Part shown: positions 11,823-25,220 of the stretch, in pieces | Position numbering within the stretch: the stretch's first letter is position 1 | Layout of the letters: each line of letters opens with the position of its first letter | Source: Paragordius varius | Taxonomy: Eukaryota > Nematomorpha | NCBI GenBank assembly: GCA_964247055.1 | Contig: OZ176054.1 | Location: forward strand, 2,666,001-2,730,000 | DNA: 64,000 nucleotides | Direction: 5' to 3' | The notes under the pieces: model-generated | The model's database searches: none | What the model saw: the letters and a program-made list of their open reading frames with translations, nothing else | What the model was told of the DNA's origin: nothing | Translations under genes and position numbers: made by a program

Positions 11823-12865
11823 TTATGCGAATAAAATAAAAATACATAAGTATAAAATTACTTTTTCCCTTTGTGGAACGCAAATTCCCTCGACCTCAGG
11901 ATAAAAACTTAAGCGATGTTTTATCTCACACATTAAATGGGATGAGCAACGTCCATTCACAAGGGAAGGCCCGCATGTTTCATTCAGTTGCTAAAATATA
12001 GTTAGTATATTATATTTATAAAAAGAGATAAATTTTGTTAAATGCTTTCGTTTGAACCGATCAAGTTTTGAACATTTGCTGTCATATTTCGTAATTTATG
12101 GAAAAATTAGCTCTGCTTAATTCTATGATTTTTCTTCATGGCAGGGGCATCTAACACAAATGGCTTCGCGGGCCGCATTTTTGATTAAAAAACGGCAGGT
12201 TAGATTTAAAATATATGCATGGGCACTGAAAAATAATTTTTTAGATTTTAATACAAAATTGTACGCAAATGCAATATAACAATTTTAGTAGTTTGTTGCC
12301 AATTTAATTTCATTGAGACTTTTAGTATTTTTTAAAATGATTTCCGAAATTCATAAGATAGACGCCCCTGCTGTATTATTTAGGTTTTCAAAAAGATGCG
12401 AAATCGATTGTAATCGTATATCGAATTCGAGGGATTATCCTTAATATCGTCTATCCCCGTTTTTTTAAAAAGGCTAATAAGAAACATTTTAATAATATTT
12501 ATTAAAATGCTATTATTCATAGCTCACTCCTCTCCCTGGTGCCATATTGACTGTAAATACTATTTACATTATTATTTTTCAAATATTTTTAGATTAACAT
12601 ATAAAAAACCGATTATAAAAAATTTAGTTAAAGAACTAATTGCTAATATATTTTGATAGTTTTGATCTGCAAATACTTTAATACAATTTATATTGAAGAA
12701 ATCTGGCCAACTTGTGTTAGAATATAATAATGTAAATGTGTTACCTTGGTACAAACATGACAGCAAAAGCAATTATCAAAGAAAAACTCTTCTGGACATT
12801 CAGCAAGTTGTCTTTCAGTAGGGCATCGATATTTCTCACAAGGTAAACATTCTGTACCGAATACA
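11823..12865 (-). CDS. Secreted IGFBP N-terminal-domain protein (SIBD / venom protein 302-like), 5' exon not located
   Basis: Two minus-strand exons: 12865-12745 and 11990-11823. The intron between them is phase 0, with donor GTAACA and acceptor TTTTAG. The first exon reads VFGTECLPCEKYRC, then AECPEEFFFDNCFCCHVCTK. The second reads CGPSLVNGRCSSHLMCEI, then GICVPQR, and stops at 11823 after a short hydrophobic end. The pattern CxxCxxxxC...C...D.CxCCxxC...CG....G.C...L.C...G.CV is that of the insulin-like growth factor-binding N-terminal domain. Family members are small secreted proteins, some proposed to act in innate immunity and others found in venoms. An AATAAA follows the stop (11818-11813). 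The first exon shown begins one base into a codon, so an upstream exon carrying the start and signal peptide is expected above 12865; I did not find it. A hAT-like element lies in the intron. Confidence 0.82.
12142..12370. mobile_element. hAT-type MITE in the IGFBP-gene intron
   Basis: Starts CAGGGGCATCTAACAC and ends GATAGACGCCCCTG, giving imperfect terminal inverted repeats of about 14 bp. The GGGCCGC block near the left end is typical of hAT MITEs. The flanking 8-mers CTTCATGG and CTGTATTA match poorly, so the target duplication is eroded or absent. It is closely related in its left end to the element at 17866. Confidence 0.65.
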
Positions 12866-15800
12866 CTGTATATATAGAGTATTTTATTTTTTAAATTATT
12901 GGCAATCTATACCAAACATAAAAATAAGTAGTTTTTGAAATGATCAGCAATATATACGTATGCGAAATAATCTAGGACAAACCTATCAAAATTTATTTAA
13001 TGTTTGTTAAAAGGCTCGAAACAGAATTCACAGTTATAAATCATTTCAAGTAGAAGTATTATAAATTAATTCTTCTAATTAATTAATTAATACTTGGAAT
13101 CGTATTTAATTAACATTGCATTCGAAAATAAAACAATTTTTGTTTCAACTATCAGTTTTTTGGTTAATATAACACCAAAAAACGATTTAAAAAAACAAAT
13201 ATTTTTTCCGTAAAATAATTTTATTTACATGCTGATATTGTATGGGCTATTAATTCACATTAATCAAATAGGCCGATATGTAAAAAAGTAAAACCCATGA
13301 AAAACATAGAGAACCGGGGACCTTTGAATTATCCGCAAACCGGGACGAACTTAAAAATTTGAGTTGAAAGTGGAATTAAAAAAAACTAAATTTTTATAAG
13401 TTATTAATCCTAATGGAATAATATGGTTATAAATTTAATTGCCATACTATAATTTACACATGTGTTAAACCATAACTTCCTTAAGGATATTAAAATTTTT
13501 TAGGTAATTCTGGCAGGAAATTTAAGCGATTTATAAAAGAAAAAAATATAGTTGTATAAGTTTAAAATAACCTTAGTTTATTCATGACAGGGTAAGGCAT
13601 CATTGTAAGGATAAAAAATAATCCTCTAAAAATGAAAGTTTTCCTATGTTTCTTTTAAATACTTGGAATATACTGATGCAGTAAAAAACAAAATATATAC
13701 TAACAAATTAAAGAATATCATAATGTTCTAATAGCTTAATATAATTTTTGACTAAAATAGTTTGTATTCAAAATATTTAACCAAAAACCAAACTATATTA
13801 CACGCAATAGACATGGCACACCGGCTCATTCTCTAAAAGAATATGGTTTTTGGCATATAAAATATTTCTATTTTTGGAAACATGCACACTCTGGTATATA
13901 TATATATACATAAACACAGAATATGAAGTATTTTTAATTTTTTATACCAATTAATCGCTCCAACAAAATCATAATTTAGTCAGTTAATTTTTTTCAGCGA
14001 GAGTGATCCAAAATATAAATAATTTATAATGTCATAAATAAAAAATCTTTTGGTAGAGTTGCAACATTCAATATAAACATCAAAATAATCCATATATGTA
14101 TAAATTTTTAATTGTTTCTTAGGCTAAATTTTTTAAAGTAATTTCCTGAAAGTTTATTGATACTTTGTTAGCTTTCTGGGTTAATGATATAACCTATACC
14201 ATTTTTTATATGATGAAAACTTATTATCTAATTTCTATGAGTTACATTTAAAAAATTATTTACCCCAGGAGTTTCCCGTTTTCATTTTAATCAGGGTTGT
14301 ACAGAATTAGTTATAAGGTTTTTTTGATGAATACATTGACAAATATTAATGTATATGCGAAAGTATGGTTGTAAATTTCCCTATTCATTAATTTAAAACA
14401 CCCTTAACGATAATAGCGATAGCCATTATATCATAATTTTAACATATCTATTCAAATTCGGAATTAAATAAAACCAATTTTTGTAACCTATTTAGAATGG
14501 CGACGCGGTTCAAAACAGGTCCGAAATACACATTTTTCAATTTTTCACTTTTTAGTCATGTTTTTAATGCATTAAAATATTTTATAAAAAATTAGCTTAC
14601 AACACCATTTTCTGTAATTATTTTTATTTTGTGTCTTTTCCCTTTAAAAAATATCACGAAAATTAAAATCATTTTTGACTAAAAATGGGGAATCGGATCG
14701 CGGCAAATTATCCTATAATTTAATTTCTGAATTTACATGTGAAGAATCTTTTATTAAATCATATATTTTTATTATCTACATATATGAATAAAATATGTGT
14801 TGACATATCAAATTATTCACTCTCTCCTTATTTTTCATATATTATTGTAGTTTATATATTTTGGTCCAAAATAAGTATCTTTAAATTTATATGTCAATAC
14901 ACCCATTTTTGCGTAATAATCATTTAAAAAATATAACATTATAAGAGATTTAAAATTATCATAAAGCGTTCGGTTTCAATCCTTATTTTGCAGTAATTAT
15001 AATCATATTTTACCTATAGGATTTTTGCTTATCGCTCTACTGTTGTTTCCTGAATCCCGATGTAAGTGTTAAATTTTTAAAGCCTTATTGGATATAACCT
15101 GAGATTTGTATGCTAAAATCTATACACTTTGATTATTATTAGGTATGAATATTAATTTAATAGGAGGTACCTATTTAATTAAATTATAATGGCACCTACG
15201 AGCCTACGATAAACTTTAAAAGAATCCACTTTTATTTTTAAGAGTGCTGATAATTATTATTTAAATAGTATTGAAAACTTAATGAAAGAAAAAAGTGTAA
15301 TATAATTTTTAAATTTTTTTCGCATTATGTTGATACGCCCATAGCGAGAGCTGAACCATCTAACGGGCCGAAAAAAAATTCTTTGCCTTAAGGGCCGCGC
15401 ATAAATACATGCAGTTGTTTTAAAAATGTGCAATGGGATATAAAATTCCTCAATATGTCATCGCGTACAAAAAAATGAAAATGTTAAAAAGTGTTAAATA
15501 CAAAAAAATAATAAAATTAATCAAAATTTTTCAATTATATGTGTATCTAAGAATACATTAAAAAAATTAATTTAAGTGTGAACAATTTAATGCCATAAAA
15601 AAGCACTTTTAGGGCCGCGTTTCGAGTATCACTGCTCTATGACTATAGGTTTTCAAATATTTTTGTAAAATATATATGTATAATGGTAGGCATAAACTTA
15701 GTAAGGTTAAAACATTAATACAATATGAATATAATTAAGTATAAAAAGCAGCTTAAAATACATTTACAAGTTTCATATTTATACTTGATTTTGCCCTTAA

Positions 15801-17857
15801 TATTAGTGATAAAAGTTTGCCTGATTTATGTTGATGTAATTTATTATGTATAGATATAATATAAAAACTTTTAATATTTCATTGGTTAAATAAAATCATT
15901 ATTAAGCAGCCTGTCTGGGTTTGATTGGTTTCCTAGATTATTATTTGTGAGTGTGTGATAGTTCTGTGTCTTGGCAATTCCGAATGTATATATTTTCATT
16001 CGAATAAAAATTTTAGTGATGACAATGTCCTTATCTATTGGTTGCAAATGTGTATCTAACCCTTGAAAGGACCGAAATAATGTTTTTTGCCAAAAATATT
16101 GGCGGTCTTTGTTTGATGGCACTATGGTAGGCAGAACAATAAAGGACTTGTTTAATTATTTTATCCGTAGGTATTTAAAATTTGAAAGCGATTTATAATG
16201 TGTCCTATGGTGCAAAAACGTTCGGATAACTCATTTGTTTGCGCATGTTAGGGGATGTGTACATGTTTGGTATTTGCCAGTTGTGAGTAATCATTAAAGT
16301 CTTACAAAATATTGCAATATATGCAATATGCGCGGAAACCCGTATCGAACACAGATATTAACCAATTGAGTTATATGATCATTTCACTTCTACTCACCTT
16401 TATCTAATATTGACCGGCCGAGCAAAAATACATCAATGGGACCCATATAAAGTTATATATTTTCCCATATACCCCTTTCGGAATCTAAAATTATGATTGG
16501 ATATCTGTTTAATTTATATTAGACAAGAGTCAACAAAATTTTCTCATAGTCTTCAAACTATTTCATTATGTTGATCTCGTAATGTTCGGAAAACTGTGAT
16601 TGCACAGAGCCCTAATATAATAATTGCCCCAATTCAGCAATACGTACGACTTAGGGATTTTATTCTTATGAATAGCGGATAAAAGAGAAGCCACCAATCT
16701 TTAGTCGCTTTAATCGACATCAAAAAATCATATAGCAGAGTAATTTTATTTCTCTTCAAATTTAACATATTCTTAGACAGATATATAAAATTTGTGCTAG
16801 TCGACAATTGCGCGCTGCTTAATACGGAAGTCTCGAAACCAACTCCAATTTTTTTCAAATCTATAAATGTTTATTAAAATTGTAATGGGTGGATTTATGT
16901 AAAAAATATTCAGATCTCCTTTATAGCCATAGAAATTTAATCCAGTTAAACCACAAATTTTCTGCCAGAAATTATTTTAAACTTTTCTAATGCATATGAA
17001 ATAGCATCTACCCCTTTCCTGTCCCTACGATTCTCCGTATCCGGTTGGTATTTTGGGCTCCCTAAATGCTAAAATTCTAAATACTAAATTTTATTCATTA
17101 TAAAAATAGGCTGAAACTTAGGTTTTATGTTAATAATTTTATATTGAAAACATTGTGCATTTATATATCCCTCTCTATATACATAATAAAAAGTATAGAA
17201 TCGCTTTACCAACAATCATTTACACCTTTTCATGCTTTCAAGCTTTTACAATATTTCAAAAATTATTTAAAATTACAATTTATTATAAACAAAAACGTTT
17301 ACACTTCATATTCGATAAACAGAAGAATTAGACGAACAAAATATAAATTTTCAATCTAAATCAATGGTCAAACCGCGGGCCACGGACCACAAGCCGCCCT
17401 GAAAGTACTTTCAATCCACTACAGGTTCATTTCATTGTTCAATGATTGTTTAAACATATAGCTGGTAAAATTTAATTGATTTCCATTATTTATTTTTTAG
17501 TGTTTTTGAAATATCAGTTTAAATGTTTTCAATTTTGGTAATTTGCTATCCCATATATAAATTTATTTTGTGAGAAGATTTTCCAGTTTTTTCTTGATAA
17601 ACCTACCGGAAATGGTAGAATTTATTTAATAATGGTTTCAATTTTTTAATTATAAATTCAATAATCAATATCAAATCATAGATCAGTTAAAAATTTCAGC
17701 TTATCAATTTATCATGATCTGGATGCATTAAAAACATGTCAAAAATTATCGTTATCAATATTATTACGTTTAAGAATTGCAATATTTTTGTATATAGATT
17801 TTATGATTTTTTACCACAGTAAACACTATTCAGATTTTATAATGACAACTAACGAGT
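12866..17857. other. AT-rich sequence with scattered transposon fragments
   Basis: No supported gene; the missing 5' exon of the IGFBP gene may lie here on the minus strand. Recognisable pieces are: hAT-like blocks containing GGGCCGCG at about 15340-15640, the right one reading AGGGCCGCGTTTCGAGTATC; a hAT-like left end CAAACCGCGGGCCACGG at about 17367; and a tRNA-like stretch at 16330-16385. Confidence 0.4.
16330..16385 (-). other. tRNA- or SINE-like relic
   Basis: On the minus strand TAACTCAATTGGTTAA resembles a pol III A box and TGTTCGATACGGG a B box. They are only about 12 nt apart, too close for an intact tRNA, so this would be a deleted tRNA copy or a SINE fragment. Low certainty. Confidence 0.25.
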
Positions 17858-17865
17858 ATCTAAAA

Positions 17866-18122
17866 CAGGGGTGTCTAACACAAATGGTTACGCAGCCGCG
17901 ATTAGTGGGCCGCATTCACAAAAAACATGGGCATTAACAAAAAATTTAATAAATTAAACATAAGATTGTAAAAACTACTAGTTATTGTATTATTTTTTTC
18001 TAGTTCTTTGCTAAATTCAGAAAACTTGTTTAAAAAAATTATACATAGATTTTGTAAATATTTCTCGCGGGCGTCAAACAAATTTCGAAGGGCCACATGG
18101 GGCCGCGTGTTGGCTACCCTTG
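17866..18122. mobile_element. hAT-type MITE with 8-bp target duplication
   Basis: Terminal repeats are CAGGGGTGTCTAACAC on the left and the complement CAAGGGTAGCCAACAC on the right. Flanking 8-mers are ATCTAAAA (17858-17865) and ATCTGAAA (18123-18130), an 8-bp duplication with one mismatch, as expected for hAT. GGGCCGC and GGGCCAC(AT) blocks lie just inside each end. 257 bp, with no coding capacity; overlapping open frames on both strands are chance. Confidence 0.8.
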
Positions 18123-18680
18123 ATCTGAAATTATTACCAATGAAAAATACCACACATAATAAATATTTTTTAGAACATAATTCCATATTTATGAAATATT
18201 TGTCCCTATTTACAATTGGTTGTTTCTCTAATATCGGAATCAATAAAAAACTTGCTTTCTATAAAATATATAATCTCAAAACCTATTATTCTTTCATTGT
18301 ATTAAAACGCAGTTTTGCGCTTTTAATATGAGTTTAATTCCGTAATTAAAACGGTTGACGATATTAACCACACCCAGTTAGAGAATTAATCATAGTATCG
18401 AAAATCTTCTAAAAAAATCATTATGAAGTATTACAAACAGACTAAAATCAATACAAATCTTGCAGTCAGAATAAATAATCATTTCGTTAATCCTATATTT
18501 TTCGCTAGAAAAAATAATTTTAAAAGGAGATTTTATCAATAAAATATTCATAAATTTTCCATTAACCGACTATTAATAATATATGGAAATTCCTAATGGA
18601 ATGATCTTAGTTAAGTTATATACACAATGGATACAAAAATACTGATGAAATACATTTATTGTGAGAGGAAAATGAAACAG

Positions 18681-19680
18681 GATTATCAAGGTGCTTTTGG
18701 TTTTTCTTACGAGTGATTTAAGAGTTATTTACACTTTTGTTGTAACTGTTCTAAAATAATTTGGAGAAATTTTTTTAGATAAAGTTTAATGCTTGATTCG
18801 AAAAAATACTAAAATAAATTATAAACTACATATAAAAACAAAAATGTTTTTTTTATTAAATTTTAATTTTTAGATCTGGGCTCTGAAAGTGCCTTATATT
18901 TAAATACGTGCAAAATATGCAAGTTCGTTTAAAATAACCGAGATTGTACAAACTTTTAAATAATGCTAAATTTTGACGTCAAAAAAGGTTTTTTAAAAAA
19001 ATGGATATTTGCTAAAAAATATAATTTATAGCAAAATTTTGTCAAAGCGTACATCACACTATCTTGACGCATGATGGATCAGTATAAAAAGAATTTAAAT
19101 ATTATAAAAATACTTTTTCCATATAATTTGATAATGCCGAGCATTTCTCTCACAGAAATTTTAAAATTATTTTTATGTTAAATATTTGTGTTTAATTATT
19201 TAACCAATTTAAACTTCAATTTTAAATGAAAATTTTGAAGCGATAGAAATGAGCATCATCATTAATAACTTAAAGCGTTTTCATAACGTTCCATGATGCC
19301 TAAAAATAGATAGAAGCATGCTCCAACAAAATTATGCTAAAAATTAAATTTTTGAAAAAAGTAAACATTTGTTAAAATATATTTTTAGTTTATGTTAAGG
19401 TACAGCATATATTTAACATTCTTGTCGCGCATCGCGTAATTGTTTATATATATTTTTTGGAATAGCGAAATAATTTGGAACTTTTGGAACTCACATCTAA
19501 ATATTTAAAATTTCTAAAATGTTATTTTGCTTCTTATTATATGCATTTATAATATATTTTGGTGATATTTATTAAAATGAAGCATTTAGCCATCGTTTTT
19601 AAAATAATGTGACCAAATTTTCTCATTTTCTGATATGGAGGACTTACCACAAAAGTGTAAATAACTTCTTTCAATCCTGA
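18681..19680. repeat. Palindrome Q1
   Basis: Centre near 19180. Inner arms: GCAAAATTTTGTCAAAGCG and CTTGACGCATGATGG on the left pair with CCATGATGCC and CCAACAAAATTATGC on the right. This is the clearest uninterrupted Q copy. Confidence 0.7.
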
Positions 19681-19845
19681 TACATTTTCCTATCACACTA
19701 TATGTATTTTATTATGATATATATTTTGTGAACACTATGTAAAGACAAACGAAATAATGTTAGAATTAATCACCCATATAACTTTTCTCCTTAAATTTTG
19801 CGGTAAAAGGGATAAGTTGATTATGCTGAATATGTTAATTGATTG

Positions 19846-20970
19846 AACCCTTTTTTTGATGGTGTTTTACAATATAATTTCGGGTGGTACTCTAAATTGG
19901 TTTGACGGGCCATTAAAATATTTTTTTAAGGGCCGTGCGCCACATAATTTCAAAATTGTATGGATTTGCCAGACCTGCAGATATTTATACACTAAATCAG
20001 TATGAGATTTTTTGAGGTTCGCATATTCTTCATAGCTAAAATGTCTCTTTCCCATTAAGTTGTAATAATATAAATATTTTGATATAAAATTTATCAATCA
20101 TATAATATAAATTTTATGAAATGCATTCTAATACGTCGTCTATATGGACTATCAAGCGATCTTAAATGATTCGTTTATGAGTATGATAAGTCGTATGTTT
20201 AAGTTGAGGGAAAGTAAAAATAACTTATTTTTTCCATATAAAACGACTCATGAAGAAATGGATATTACTAATAAAATCAACCCAATATTAGATAATTTTC
20301 ATCTAACGAAATGAAACTTCATTCAGAATATATGAAATAGCGTTAAAAATTCATGGCCTATCAACATACCTAATATTACGCCACTTGTGCAATTCGGTTT
20401 TGCTCACATCGATTTTTAAATTATTTCAATTTAGAAACTATATAGAAACCGAAAAAAGAATGTGTTATTTCGAATTTCGGCAGGATGTGCCAAATAAATA
20501 TCTAAATATAAAATAATACAAGTTATTCTTGCTGTTTTACCTTAACTAACACCTGCGAGTCGGCACATTCATAAACGAATTTCCATTTAGATATCGCTTC
20601 ATATCCCATATAGACGACAAGATTGACATGTCATATGTGATATCTTGGTTAAATATTGATATTTAATATTGAAATATGTCTAATTATGTGATGCATAACA
20701 ATTAATAAACGAATTATTTTCATACATTTAACTAATGGCACAAATGACATTACTGCAAAATATATGCGAATCTTAAAAAATCTAATGTCCTGATTTAATG
20801 TATAAATAACTTTGTGCTACAAAAAACTATAGGAATTTCTGGTATTATGTGGTGTGCGACCCTTAAGAAATTAAAATAGTTGCTAGCTCTCAAAATAATT
20901 CGGTAAGCCCCACTGATCTAGGTTATGTTGTAAAACAGCATAAAAAATATGTTTAAACAGTTAAAAAACT
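19846..20970. repeat. Palindrome R1
   Basis: Centre near 20405. The left arm carries AAGGGCCGTGCGCCACATAA and the right arm carries its diverged complement (TTATGTGGTGTGCGACCCTT). The GGGCC block and the GATCAGTGG-like outer ends recall hAT MITE ends, so the family may have a hAT origin. Confidence 0.65.
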
Positions 20971-21384
20971 CAGCATTAATCAACTGTTCAGCTTGGCTCC
21001 TTATACTGAGAAATTCGAGGAGCAAAATTGAATGGTTATTTAGTGATAAAATTAATTTGTTATCTTTACCTTAAATATGTAGGATAAATTGTGTTGAATA
21101 TCTTTTAGCATTTGAATTAAAGGAAACTCGATATTTTACCAATACTATTGATCGCCACAATTTATTAGTATAAGGAGTAAAGTTGAATGGCTGATTAATG
21201 ATGAACTCAAATTGCTAGCTGTATCTCAAATAAAGTATTGAAATCAGTAGGATAAAGGACTGTTATTATATTGAACATCGCTAATTATTAAGTCGAATAA
21301 ATTCGATTGATGCCGATACCCTTGACCGCCTCAACTCGGAGAAAAGTTGAATGGTTGATTATGTTGAATATGTTAACCTTTTAA

Positions 21385-22503
21385 ACCCCTTTTTTATGTT
21401 GTTTTACAACATATAGATCCCTGGCAGTCACCAATTTATTTTAACTAAAATATTTTTTGTCTTGGGCGTAGCAGATAATATCCAAATTGCCTAAGTCTTA
21501 GCGAGTAGTACACCGAGATTTTTTGAGTGTTGTATATATCATGTAAAATGGCTCTTTTGCCATTTAATTTGATGAAGTTAAATATTTTTATTATAAAATT
21601 TATTATCAAATACACAACCAAACATATTCTAATATTAGACCTTAAAAAGAACTAATCTGGTTTAATACTATGAGTTAATCTTAATCTATATAAGGTATCA
21701 TACGATTTCTAAACGGAATTATTTTATGAATATGCCGACTCGCATGTGGAGATTTAGGGAAAACAGTAAGAAAACCTCATTCATAAATTCTCAGTTACCA
21801 CTCATGAAGAAAATATGGAAATTACTAATGGAATAAACCTAATATTAGGTTATTTTAATCTTATGAGTAATACTTATAATCCAAGATTTAAGAAATAACG
21901 TTGAAAATTCATGGCGCCTGCACATGCCAAATTTTATGCAAAATGTGCAAATCGCTTTTATTTATGGATATCTTGTAAATTCATCGATCTGAATATTTTA
22001 ATTTTGAAGTTATATATAAAACCGTAAACAAGAATGGTATATTGAGTTTAAGGCAAGATAAGCCAATTAAATATGTAAAACATAAGTTATTTTTATTGTT
22101 TTCCTTCAATTTACACATGCAAGTCAGCATATTTATAAATGAATTCCCATTGGAGATCGCCCAATACTCCATATAAACGACATATTGAGATTAGACTGGA
22201 ATGATGTTAAGCCATGTTATGTGATAGCTAATAAATTTAAAAATCAAAATATTTATATTTATCAAACTAAACGACACAAGACACATTTTAACTGTAAATT
22301 ATATTCAACGCTCAAATTCCGGTGTGATTTAATCTTAAATATCTGCGTGCTTGACAAAGAGTTATCCATTTTTTGGAACTATGTTGTGCACGGCCCTAAG
22401 ACAAAAAAAGTTTAAGTTAGCCCGTTGAATTAATTTGGTGACCACCACTGATCTAAATTATGTTGTATTATAAGGCATAAAAAAGGGGTTTAATAATTTA
22501 ACA
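21385..22503. repeat. Palindrome R2
   Basis: Outer ends AACCCCTTTTTTATGTTG (left) and CATAAAAAAGGGGTTT (right) pair. The centre is near 21950, with sequence closely matching R1. Confidence 0.65.
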
Positions 22504-23181
22504 TAATCAGCATTTTCAACCATTCAACTTTAGCCCATACAAAGATTTGGGGTGTACAACAGTATTATTATGAAATCAAGTTTCAAACTTGATTTTTATG
22601 ATATTCAATACAATTACACTCATTCTTTTAGTGATTTTAATGCTGCGTTCAAAATCGGGTATAAATATCCTAATGAAATATATTTTGATAGGAAAATGTA
22701 TGATATAATAGTGCTTTTGGCGCTTACAAATGATTTAGGAAGTTTTTTACACTTTTAAGGCAATTGCGCCATATCCAAAATGGCGACATTTGCGCACATT
22801 TGTTCAATAAATTGACTAAACATTCCATAAAATACATATAAAAACCATTTTGGATGTGAGAAAGTCTCAAATTGTTTTGCCCTCTAACATGGGCCAGTTT
22901 GCTTCACATAAACGCAAAAATGCCGACCGAGATTATGCGATAATTTTATTTATCTCAAAAAAATTCCGAAAAAATGGATTGTTTGCTAAAAATTGAATAG
23001 AAAATTTTTATCAAAGCATAATTCACACTATCCAGGGACATGGATACTATATAAAAAGGAATTAAAATGTTATAAAAATGTTCTTTTGTTAATAATTGGA
23101 TCCGAACATTTCTCTCACCGCAAAAATTTTATTAAAAAAACTTTCGTATAATATATGTTAAATAAAATTGTTGTTATTTAG

Positions 23182-23741
23182 CACTTGGATACAACACATT
23201 CATTTCAGTCCTTCGATTGAAATTGGGGTGGTTGGATATTTGAGGCCTGTTTAAAATTTAATAATTCAAAAGGTATAGAAGTGATTGAAACGAAGGTATT
23301 AGTTTGCACTCATATAGCATTAAATAACCGAAATATAAACAAATTTCTTTCAAAAATACTTAATGTTACTTAATTTAAGGGGACAAAGGTAAAAATTGAG
23401 CCAAAATGACATTGCATAAGTTAAGTATAAAAACAATTTAAAATCTAATATTTTTTTGTTTAAATCAATATTAGATGTGATTTTAATAAAAAATTAACAT
23501 TAATTTTAGCGTTAGAATCAAATAAACACATTTTTTTTCAAAAATGTTATAAAGTGAAATGGCGAATTAATTTGATATGGAACCTTTTTTTTCAAAACTA
23601 AATTTCATTTAGATATTTTGGCTTATTTATATAATTTTTATTGCGACAGAAGCATAATTTTAATTGGGACCGTTGGTGGTTTTTTTTAAATATCAACTTA
23701 AATATAGTCTGGGGTGTTTAGATACCCCAATTTGAATCGTG
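23182..23741. mobile_element. TTAA-type MITE, copy 1
   Basis: Begins CACTTGGATACAACACATTC and ends with complement of CACgATTCAAATTGGGGTATC. It is inserted at a TTAA-like site: TTTA on the left, TTAA at 23742-23745 on the right. Same family as 35929-36508 and 59507-60083. Confidence 0.7.
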
Positions 23742-24080
23742 TTAATTTAAATTTGAAAGCAAATTCTGTAGAGATAGCAATGTTCAGCGTTATTTAAGTA
23801 TATGAAAAAGTCTTTCTAATATCTTATGGCGTTTTTTTACCGTTTCCATCATGCGTCAAGATAGTATGAAGCACGCTCCAACAAAATTTTGCTATAAATT
23901 AAATTTTTGAATAAAGTATGCATTTTTTTAAATTCAGTTTATTTAATATTTTTATGTCGAAATCGGCATTTTTCTGTTCATTTTAAGAAAACTAGCCCAT
24001 TTTAGAAGAGCGGAAAATTTTGAGACGTAGTTCACATCTAAAAATTAAAATTTTATAAAAATATTGTTTTGCTTTACACA

Positions 24081-25220
24081 CAGTGTGCAAATAATTTTTA
24101 ACAAAAATTTTATTTCCAGATATATTTTATAACCAACAAATTTATTTGCCGCTAAAATTTTTATTTGTTGACGACCTAGTTTTTAAAATATTGAGGTAAA
24201 ATAGCTATTGGGTAAAGTGAAAATGAAGGATAATTAAGGATATTTAAAAAAATAATGAAAACTCGAGATATTAAAACATTGTCATTTTATCAGATGTTTC
24301 CAATTTATAAATAGCCTAAAATCATGTAGTTAGCGTTATTATTAATAATCAGATCAAAAAATCGTATTTATCCTTTTACATACTTAGTACACAAGATATT
24401 TTTGAAACTATATAAAAATAAATTTTTTTTCTTTATCAAATATCCAATCACTATTGAATCTTAACATTCATATTTTATACAGTAAGAATATCTTATATAT
24501 AAAAATATTGTTTTTTATTATTTCAGTTTTTTGCTATCTGGTTTATATGTGTATGAAAAATTTACTCTTTTGTTTTGGAATCCTACATGATTTGGAACAA
24601 CAAAGTATATAAATTTATACAAAATAAGATTTACGTTTAGTGGAATATAATCCAAAATCCGTAACCATTCAAAATATTATCAAACAAGGTAACTGGAATT
24701 CGTACAAATTATTGGATGATATTCCACTACTTAATCGTATTTTGTATTAACTTATATACTTTGTAATTCCCAATCATGTATTATTCAAAAATAAAACAGT
24801 AAATTTTTCATACACTTTCAAACCAGATGACGTAAAAATCAAAATTAATAACAATATTTTATTAATTTTATTTTGATATTACTGTAGAAAATATGAATTT
24901 TAAAAATTTATTATTATAATATATAAAAAATTTTTGTTTATTAATTTTATTAATGGAAAAGCATTTGATCTGAGTTTAAACAATTAACTGTATGATTTTT
25001 GAATATTTAAAAATTATAAATATATCTGATAAAATGATAATAAATTTTAATGTTTAATCATTAATTTTTAAATATCCTATATTTTTTTGACCCAATTTCG
25101 ATATTCTCTCAATATTCAAAAACTAGGTCAACAAATTTATCATAAAATTAAATTGCTGGTTATAATCTATCTCTAAAAAAATTTTTGTTAAAAAATGACC
25201 CTCTTTTTTGCACACGTGCT
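24081..25220. mobile_element. Foldback element S1
   Basis: A palindrome over nearly its whole ~1.14 kb, centred near 24650. Left end AGTGTGCAAATAATTTTTAA pairs with right end TTTTTTGCACACGTGCT. Inner arms share AACTAGGTC / GACCTAGTT and CTGGTTTATATGTGTATGAA with its complement near 24810. Non-coding. Confidence 0.65.

Noticed and set aside
15020-15064. Plus-strand stretch after a CTATAG acceptor-like site reading FLLIALLLFPESR with a GTAAGT donor, like a signal peptide exon
   Set aside because: No in-frame start upstream and no downstream plus-strand exons were found. The neighbouring IGFBP gene is on the other strand.
18008-18331. 107-codon open frame on the plus strand overlapping a 113-codon frame on the minus strand
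   Set aside because: The frames start inside a hAT MITE and run through its end into flank. No domain, splice or start context.
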